Shown one piece after another: positions 26,141 to 33,500 of a stretch of 44,854 bases of DNA. Made by a program: the position numbers and the translations under genes. Position 1 is the first letter of the stretch. The number at the start of each line of letters is the position of its first letter. Origin of the DNA: Leptolyngbya sp. Heron Island J (GTDB lineage: Bacteria; Cyanobacteriota; Cyanobacteriia; Phormidesmidales; Phormidesmidaceae). A model generated the notes under the pieces. That model ran no database searches. It saw only the letters and a list, made by a program, of their open reading frames with translations, and was not told where the DNA came from. The stretch is from NCBI RefSeq assembly GCF_000482245.1, contig NZ_AWNH01000092.1, positions 1 through 44,854 of the forward strand. Direction: 5' to 3'.

Positions 26141-28204
26141 TTATCTAAAGATGTGATGGTATCCAACACTAAAGTGAAACCTTTGATCTCGAAAATCACT
26201 ATCTATTTCTGTGCCACTACTAAGCGGTATACCATAATCTAAGCGAACTCTTAAGTTTTTATCTTCTAACAGATCTGCCTGCAATCCCAGTCCGAGACTA
26301 GCAATGAAGTTTGGGTCAGGTATTTGATTAGGATTATTTCCATTATTCCAAACCCATCCAGCATCAAAGAATGGAATAACTTGTAGATCTAACCAATCTT
26401 TTTCACCATCAATGAAAACTCTTATTCTGTCTTCAATAGCTAGTATTAAACCGTTATCACCGGAACGAAAGTTCTGCCGGTAACCTCTAACAGAGTTATT
26501 ACCCCCTACCACAAATTGATTAACTGGCAGCAAGCTATTAGGAGTGAGCTGAATGATTCCACGTGCAAAGAGCCTATGGTTTTCGGAAAGTGGCTTTAAC
26601 CATTGTGCTTGTCCAACCCAGGAAAAAAACTCACTATCAGGTATCGAAGATGAGTTGTTAGTAGCATCAAATAATCTCGTACCCAAATTAAACTGAGAAC
26701 GTAATAGAAATAGGTTTTTATCCCCACGCTGGATATATTCTTGTCCAAAGAAGAAAGTTGATGTTCGACTAATACCAGAATCATCTGGACCAATTCCTAT
26801 GGGGAACGGTGTTGTTCTATCAACAAATGTTTGACTTTCTTCTCGGACAAATCCAAATTCGAGATTGAATTCATTATAGACCTTACGCAAAATTGGATAA
26901 CGATAGGCAAGTGTGTAACGTTCTGTCTCAGAACGAAATCCCTCTTCTTGGAAGTTACCGCGTACTATGTCATTACGATCACGGGTGACACCTAGTGTTA
27001 TCCTAGAGAGATTTCGACCGATAGGGGGAGACTCATATAGACCTGATAGAGAGAATGAAATGTCGTCTAAAAACTCACTAAATCCAGAATCAAATTCTGA
27101 TCTTTCAGTATTTCCAGCCGGAATATAACGACCCTCTAAAGTGAAGCGTGAACCATCTCCGAGATTGTAGTTTGTTTCCCAATCAATCCCAGTTTCTCCT
27201 AAACTTGGAGGTGAATCATTATTTACATCAATCTTAGCATCCCAATTAATCTCTCGTAATTCGATCTCTAGAATGCTAGCAGCTTGATCAGCCGTATCAG
27301 TAGCTTGAAGAGTTGCAACTACAGATTTATTCTCAAAACGCGGATCGAGAGACATTAATCTTACATGGTCTTCTAACTTAGATAGATTTATTGGTCTGAT
27401 TGGCGTGCCTTCTTGACCAACATCACCTGTAGTATTTCTGAGTAGAGCTCGAACATACCTCCCTAGATTCGTTCGTTCTTTATAAGACTCATCTTCAGGA
27501 AATTCGGATGAGTCCTGGCTTCTAACTCTAATATCTTGAATGTAGCCTTCAAGGACAGGGATGATTAGTGTATTGCCCTCAACTCGCAAAGGCTGTGCTC
27601 TAGAGGTGACATAGCCACGATTCAAATACTGTAATGTAACGGCATCTTGAATACCCTTTCGTATTGCGGATGAAACCGTTTGACCTAAGTAGGGAATAAC
27701 AATTGCATCTATCTCCGCTCGAAACTCTATGTCCCTATCAGCAAGAGTCTCACTAATTTGCTCTTCATCTGAGCAACAATTTTCTACACGATACTCCAAT
27801 ATTAAGTAATCTTCAAGATCGTCTTCACTACCTGATTCGTCAAAATCATCTACTGACAAGAGAATCACATTACTATTAGGTTCATTAACAAAGGGTATAG
27901 TCTCATCAATATAATTACTAGCATCTACCTCTAAAATTGCATCTGCTAATACTGAAGTGTCCTCATTACTCTCTACGAGAGAAGAACCAACGGCTACTAA
28001 ATGTTCAGAGAGTAGCGAAAAATCTGTATCAGCTTGAATAACTAATTTATCTTCAACACTATTTGTTCCTGCTTGAACACCAATAAAACTACCAATGACT
28101 ATGATGATTTTCAAAGATGCAGCCAAGACTAAAGTGGGTCTCAGAAAAAATGGACAGCGCACCCAACTTTGCTTAGAGGAAGAAATTGAAATGGATTTGC
28201 TCAT
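26141..28204 (-). CDS. TpsB-type outer-membrane transporter (ShlB/FhaC/HecB family)
   Basis: Outer-membrane pore of a two-partner (type Vb) secretion system (687 aa). After a signal segment (SLKIIIVIGSFIGVQA), an unusual acidic low-complexity spacer of about 90 residues precedes a POTRA domain (about 125-220: YLGQTVSSAIRKGIQDAVT, then LQYLNRGYVTSRAQPL, then IPVLEGYIQDIRV). The rest is a beta-barrel rich in alternating strands, with the diagnostic loop-6 motif VRGY (GGNNSVRGYRQNFR) near residue 560. The final residues are SVGYHHIFR, so the usual terminal Phe is followed by Arg. It lies 79 bases after the CHAT gene on the same strand, so the two are likely co-transcribed. No TpsA partner is present. 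I choose ATG 28204 with AGGA upstream; GTG 28222 is possible. Confidence 0.88.
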   Translation of the reverse strand: MSKSISISSSKQSWVRCPFFLRPTLVLAASLKIIIVIGSFIGVQAGTNSVEDKLVIQADTDFSLLSEHLVAVGSSLVESNEDTSVLADAILEVDASNYIDETIPFVNEPNSNVILLSVDDFDESGSEDDLEDYLILEYRVENCCSDEEQISETLADRDIEFRAEIDAIVIPYLGQTVSSAIRKGIQDAVTLQYLNRGYVTSRAQPLRVEGNTLIIPVLEGYIQDIRVRSQDSSEFPEDESYKERTNLGRYVRALLRNTTGDVGQEGTPIRPINLSKLEDHVRLMSLDPRFENKSVVATLQATDTADQAASILEIELREINWDAKIDVNNDSPPSLGETGIDWETNYNLGDGSRFTLEGRYIPAGNTERSEFDSGFSEFLDDISFSLSGLYESPPIGRNLSRITLGVTRDRNDIVRGNFQEEGFRSETERYTLAYRYPILRKVYNEFNLEFGFVREESQTFVDRTTPFPIGIGPDDSGISRTSTFFFGQEYIQRGDKNLFLLRSQFNLGTRLFDATNNSSSIPDSEFFSWVGQAQWLKPLSENHRLFARGIIQLTPNSLLPVNQFVVGGNNSVRGYRQNFRSGDNGLILAIEDRIRVFIDGEKDWLDLQVIPFFDAGWVWNNGNNPNQIPDPNFIASLGLGLQADLLEDKNLRVRLDYGIPLSSGTEIDSDFRDQRFHFSVGYHHIFR

Positions 28205-28283
28205 GGATATATTCCTGAACACCTATAAGTTAGTTACACAGGGCTGCACTGCAATGGATATGGGTTTTGTGAACAGCTTCGGT

Positions 28284-30119
28284 CTACCAAGGACTACCTA
28301 CCAAAGTAAATGCAGACCAAGAATACGGATGGCTTAATTGCTTAATAATTACATCTTCATTTCCACTCAATTTATTATCAATTTCAAGAATGCCCTGTAA
28401 CTCTGTCTCCGTAAGAGATTGAGAGCCATCAGCTTCGATTAGTAATCTATCATTGTTATTCAATGCTGTTCTAATAATGATTCTGAGTTCCCGTAGATTT
28501 TGCTTGAGTCTTTCTTCGCTCAGCATTGCTAATTGTGTTTTTTGTACAGCTTCAGCTTTGCTTCCAGTCTCAGGTGATCTTAAGTTTCTGTAGAACTCCA
28601 TCATATAGACGAGGGTACTTAAATCGCCTACATACCAAAGACTGGCAAGGGTAGATTTAACTTCAGCTTGCAAAGATAAGCCTGCAAAACCTAACTCGGC
28701 ACTTTCATCACCCAAAGCAGTTCGGCAAGCACTTAAGACCAGCAAATCTACAGGAGGGTTATTCCAATTAAGTGTTTCTATCTGAAAAGGGTTTAGTGGG
28801 AGAGTTGTATCCCACAACTGAATATTTGAGTCACTCGCCACGCCAGGGTTAAAGTTAGCATGGGTAGCAAGGTGAATAATTTGGAAAGGATGCTCACGCC
28901 GATCCTGACGCAAGTTAGCTAAAGTAGCATTACTATTTGCTCTGAAACGACTTCTTTGTCGAGCACGCCTTTCACTGGAATGGCTCAACGTGTCTCCCCC
29001 ACTCCATACGCTTTGAATAAGCTTTAGCTCTAAAGGAACAGCGCTTAAAGGAGCATACTCTTCTGAATTCCTAAATTCAGATATTCCCATAGCTAAAACA
29101 TCAGCATTAGATAAGTCACTGGGACGCAGATCCAACGCACTAAACCTAGGAATAACGCTTAACTGGTATTGTTCTGTCAAGTACTCACCATCCTCTTCAT
29201 CGTAGAGAGCAGCAAGAGGAATAAGCCTTAATCCATTTTCCATAGAAAATAGAAGAGTATTTACATCAGGGTACTTCGCCCTAAGCTCCCTCCTTATAGG
29301 AGCAATTAATAGTTTATACAGCTGTTTTGAAGCTTCTAAATAATTACTACTTTCAGGATTTTGAACCTCTCTCCAAAAGAGCTCGACCTGCTCAATGACC
29401 TCACTACGACTCACATCCCGAGTATCAGATTCTGATTCTACTTGGTCCCTAGTACCTGATGTTTGAGGTGGACTACCCTCCTCAGGATAAAAGTCTTCAT
29501 CTGAATTTGATGCCAGAGGTTCAGTTGCCACAGTGCTTTGAAGCTTGATAGGCGGCCCATCAGCGGTCTCGACCCTAATAAAAACCCTTTCGCCCTGGGA
29601 AGATAGATAAACCACAGCTGGTTTAATACTTGGCACCTGCCTATGCATAGCGTAGAGCGCGTAACGGATATTTTCAGGATCTACAACCTTCCGAGTAAAT
29701 GACTGACCAAAGTATTGGTCAAACTCTTCGCCTCGTTGGGCTTCAAGATCCTGTATCCCAAAATCCAACTCTATATCAGGAGGTCGTACAAATGTCGATA
29801 ATGGGGGTGGGGCAATAAGTGTAGTAGCAGTGTCAGCAAGCAACAGCTCATCATCAACTCTAAAATCAGGCAATGTGTTTCCAATGCCGAGACTAGAAAT
29901 ATTATTAAACGCTGTAGAGTTAGCTACGGCATTACGGCTGGGAATATCAGCAGTAGCAACCGATTTTGACATAAAAGCATGTGCAGAAGTAAGTCCGAGC
30001 ATGCCTACGGATGATTGCTTCAAAAATGCACTAGTGTCAAGAAATACTAACAAAATAGCGATAGCTAATGCTTTGACAACAGTTTTTCTGACCTTCTGAC
30101 TCCCTATTCTTCTTACCAT
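28284..30119 (-). CDS. Secreted CHAT-domain (caspase-like) protease
   Basis: A 611-aa protein with an N-terminal signal peptide (basic start, then VVKALAIAILLVFLDTSAFL). A disordered acidic middle (about 190-235) leads to a C-terminal CHAT domain (about 250-600). The catalytic dyad is readable: His420 in HLATHANFNPG and Cys465 in LVLSACRTALGD, followed by GFAGLSLQAEVKSTLASLWYVGD, typical of CHAT. It would cleave peptide bonds after unknown residues, in the periplasm or outside the cell. No TPR repeats, which usually precede CHAT, are evident; the N-terminal domain (about 90-180) is unassigned. It is the first gene of the CHAT-TpsB unit and diverges from the giant HEAT gene. Confidence 0.88.
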   Translation of the reverse strand: MVRRIGSQKVRKTVVKALAIAILLVFLDTSAFLKQSSVGMLGLTSAHAFMSKSVATADIPSRNAVANSTAFNNISSLGIGNTLPDFRVDDELLLADTATTLIAPPPLSTFVRPPDIELDFGIQDLEAQRGEEFDQYFGQSFTRKVVDPENIRYALYAMHRQVPSIKPAVVYLSSQGERVFIRVETADGPPIKLQSTVATEPLASNSDEDFYPEEGSPPQTSGTRDQVESESDTRDVSRSEVIEQVELFWREVQNPESSNYLEASKQLYKLLIAPIRRELRAKYPDVNTLLFSMENGLRLIPLAALYDEEDGEYLTEQYQLSVIPRFSALDLRPSDLSNADVLAMGISEFRNSEEYAPLSAVPLELKLIQSVWSGGDTLSHSSERRARQRSRFRANSNATLANLRQDRREHPFQIIHLATHANFNPGVASDSNIQLWDTTLPLNPFQIETLNWNNPPVDLLVLSACRTALGDESAELGFAGLSLQAEVKSTLASLWYVGDLSTLVYMMEFYRNLRSPETGSKAEAVQKTQLAMLSEERLKQNLRELRIIIRTALNNNDRLLIEADGSQSLTETELQGILEIDNKLSGNEDVIIKQLSHPYSWSAFTLVGSPW

Positions 30120-30244
30120 AGAACTTACCTGTCAAGCTTTGAAAACACTTAAAATTTAGCAAGTCAAGTGGAATAAGCTGAGCCACCAAAAGCCTTTTAC
30201 CACAAGCGACTCAGATTATATCTTTGATTTCTTTAAGAAAATGC

Positions 30245-30342
30245 TACAGACCTACTTCACATGGTTGACTGCTCTTCTTCCTTAACAGAAAATTGATCTG
30301 GTATAAACCTATCAAAAAAAATATGTGTTTCATAGGTCTGTA
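30245..30342. repeat. 10-bp perfect dyad, arms 78 bases apart
   Basis: TACAGACCTA at 30245-30254 and TAGGTCTGTA at 30333-30342. It sits in the divergent control region. Confidence 0.5.
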
Positions 30343-30362
30343 TTGTGTTTTTTAAGGATCTA

Positions 30363-30426
30363 AGCAACAGCATGCATGCTTCGGTGGTGAAGTATCCATG
30401 CCTTTATGGTGAATTAGGCTGTTGCT
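30363..30426. repeat. Nested stem-loop, copy B of a dispersed element (partner 17223-17300)
   Basis: The arms AGCAACAGC and GCTGTTGCT enclose an inner hairpin (GCATGCTTC ... GAAGTATCCATGC) and the conserved 19-base segment 30402-30420, which matches 17269-17287 at 18 of 19 bases. The stems are unlike those of copy A but remain paired. Confidence 0.55.
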
Positions 30427-30556
30427 CTTTCTTCTACATATAGAGTTATTTCTATGAATAACTCATTTTTACGATAGAGGTATATAGTAAGGCGGATTTA
30501 GTAGCTTAAGAGTTTAGTCAATAAACGTTTCTTTCAGTTGCTGTAGCTCAAACACT

Positions 30557-33500
30557 ATGAAGTATCGAATTTCTCGAAAGTCTCTAGTGCGGTTGATGTG
30601 GAGTGCAGGAATCATATCTTTATCCTTGACTGACATAGCTTTTGCGATCGCACTAAATCAACCTTTAAGCTATCGACAACAGTTAGCTCAGGCCAGTAGT
30701 TGTCCTCAGGTTGGACAGATTATTGAGAACAGCAATAGTATTGATGAATGCTCGGACTATGAGTTACGGAGGTTGCTTGACGAGCTAGCAGAGGTAGTAG
30801 ACGAACCTGATGCGAATCAAGTTCAAGTTCAAGTTCAAGTTCAAGCGTTGCAACGTCTGAGGGTAATTGTTAATCAGTCTGAATCTGTGGTTGTAAATAC
30901 TGCATTGCCAGAGCTATTGGGGTATGCTCAGCTGCATCTTCAGACTACTCCTGAGATACCAGCAATGATTCAAGCCAAATCTGCTGCAATTGGCTTGCTT
31001 AGTTCGATAGTAGTTCGACATATTTCTCATAATAGCGATGTACCTAACTTCTCGATAATTGAAGGTATTCTAGAAAATCAGACGCTACTTTCTACAGATA
31101 TCCTGGATATTAAAGATATTTCTGAGGTTCGTGATCAGCTACAGTCATCAAATCTCGACGAAGTTGCTTTGTTTCAGGCGCAGGTAGGTATCCATTTAGC
31201 GGCTCTAAAGGCGATTCAAGATATTGGTTATGCTATACAAACTCAGATTAGCCAGACAAATGAAACAGCTGCACTGTCACCATCAGGTTTAATATCGCAA
31301 AGCCTGGCTGACACCTTTGGCCCTACTTTAAGAAATGCTTTAACTAAAGATATCGATATAGATACCACAGAATCTCCTGCTAGGAAGCTTTTAGTTGATA
31401 TTCAGATAGCGACAGTTGAAGCTTTAGCAGCCATTACTTTTGTAGAGCATGATATCAATGGTGATGAAACCATAGATAACATAGTCCTTCTAAACAGCAT
31501 TGCCGCAGGTGGCATTCTGAGGGGAAATTCAGACGGTAAAGATGAATTTATTTCTAAACCCAGTGCGGTTCGGGCAGCTGCGATCTCATCTTTAGAAAGA
31601 TTGGGTGCATTACCTGGTCCTTTTCATGACGGGGTTGTGAAAATATTACAGAGTATTGCTGATAAGACATTAGACAATATTGCTGAGCTGCGTAGAAATA
31701 CAGAGACACCACAAAATATTATTGAGCTGCGTGTGGAAGCCGAAACACTAATTGGAACCACTGCAGTTAATATTTTTAGCCGACTTGAATCACAACGTGC
31801 TCAGCAGTTGGGCCAAAACGTGGATGCAGGTGTCCAAGATGCTGTTATCGCAGGGAATGAACCTCGTAACATCAGTTCTATAAGGAGTTCCGAGCCTAAT
31901 GCCTACGAACAGTACTTTGATAATAGACGGCACTCTGAAGATGTTTTTAGGATTCTCAATCCAGCTTTTGCTGCTGAGGAAGGACAGGAGCTGAGACAGT
32001 CGGCAGAAGTTGCCTTTCAGCAGTTCTATGGGAGTGATATAAACAGATTATTACAGGCTATTGATGAAATTCGTGGTCGTGCTGATCGTACTCAGTCAAA
32101 TAATGAAGCTAATGAACGTACTGAGATAGAAGAGCCATCTGATCGAGATGAAGCTGTCCGGTTAGCAGCTGTAAGGGCTTTAGGCGGTGTGAGTTATCGG
32201 CGTTTTGTTCCCTATTCAGAGGATGGCAAAGATTCCGAAAAACTTCAAAATGAGCTTAAAGTCTCGAAAAATCTTGAGGCTCTGCAACAAATAGCTCGTT
32301 TTTTAGGGGAAAGTCTTAGGTCCTCTGATACAGATATTCGACATCGGGCTACCTATGCGTTGGGGCAGCTGGCATCCTTCTGGCCCGATGTTTTGATAGA
32401 GCACTATGACGACAGTATCTATGGTGCAAGAAAAGAGGGCGAAAATACGGTGCTAGATTCACTGTTTCTAGGACTCAATGATCGCGGTATAGAATCAGAT
32501 AGGGAGACAACTGAAAAGATAATTGCAACCGTTGCCCACACCCTTAGCCGCTATGGCATAGCTCTTGAACAAAATCAGAGGAAGTATGAGCTGTTACAAA
32601 AGCTGGCAGATTCACAAGTTATTCGATCTGATAGTAACTTTGCGAAACAGGGCAGCAAATTCTTATATGAGTCTTCTAAGATGCAGCTCTCGACTCTCAA
32701 ATCCTGTCTTAAAGCTGTTATTGCGCCAGGTAAAAGTATCCTGGAAAATTCTCAGATAGCTCCAGAATGGTACACCAGGGTTGAAGGACTGGACAATGAT
32801 TGCTCAGCTCAGGAAATAGCTTCTAATTACCAGATGACTCTGGTGCCAACTCTTAAGCAGGAAGATATTGATAACAGAGCAGCGGTAGCTGCTGCTTTTG
32901 CATTAGGACAAATTGGTATCAGTGATGGGCAACCTTTACCAAGCAGCGATGAAACTCAGAAAGCAGAATGTAAGGTAGTTGAAGACCTGCTGTGGGTTAT
33001 GCAGCTTCGTGATCTGATGGCATGGGGAGGAACACCCCCAGAACGATCGTTTCCACGGACTGACAGTGTGCGCGATAGTATTGCTAGCTATGTAATAGCC
33101 CAAATTGATGCTAGAGAGCATGGGCTTATTGCAAAATTATTGGATGCTGTGACTGTAGATGCAGATTCTGTGGATGTTCCTGAAAAAGCTATAGAGCGTT
33201 GTTCAGAAGAGGATACGGAGACTCAATATATATCCGACTACGGGACTCGGGCAGCTATTATCAGTGCTTTGGACCAAATTGGGTTGGAAGGAACATCGTT
33301 GGAATCTTTTGTTAGAAGAACAAGACGATTGCTAGCTCGCGATGAAGATCCAACTAATGCGGTACAAGCAGCTGTTACAAGTGTTGTTGAAGGCAGTAAC
33401 AGAAAAGCTGATATTCAATTTCAAGATCTAATACAAAAGCTACAGGAGCTTAATGCTAAACAGGCAGCGGGTGGTTCTGAGGAACTTAACATCAATGGGC

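Larger units (their letters stand above)
30120..30556. promoter_or_regulatory. Divergent promoter region between CHAT and HEAT genes
   Basis: 437 AT-rich bases without a gene. Two dyads stand out: TACAGACCTA (30245-30254) with its exact complement at 30333-30342, and AGCAACAGC (30363-30371) with GCTGTTGCT (30418-30426). Both would lie in or beside the two promoters, so joint control of the divergent genes is plausible. Confidence 0.5.

Noticed and set aside
30818-30845. CRISPR-like repetition
   Set aside because: A six-base tandem repeat inside a coding frame with no spacers; no array exists in the window.
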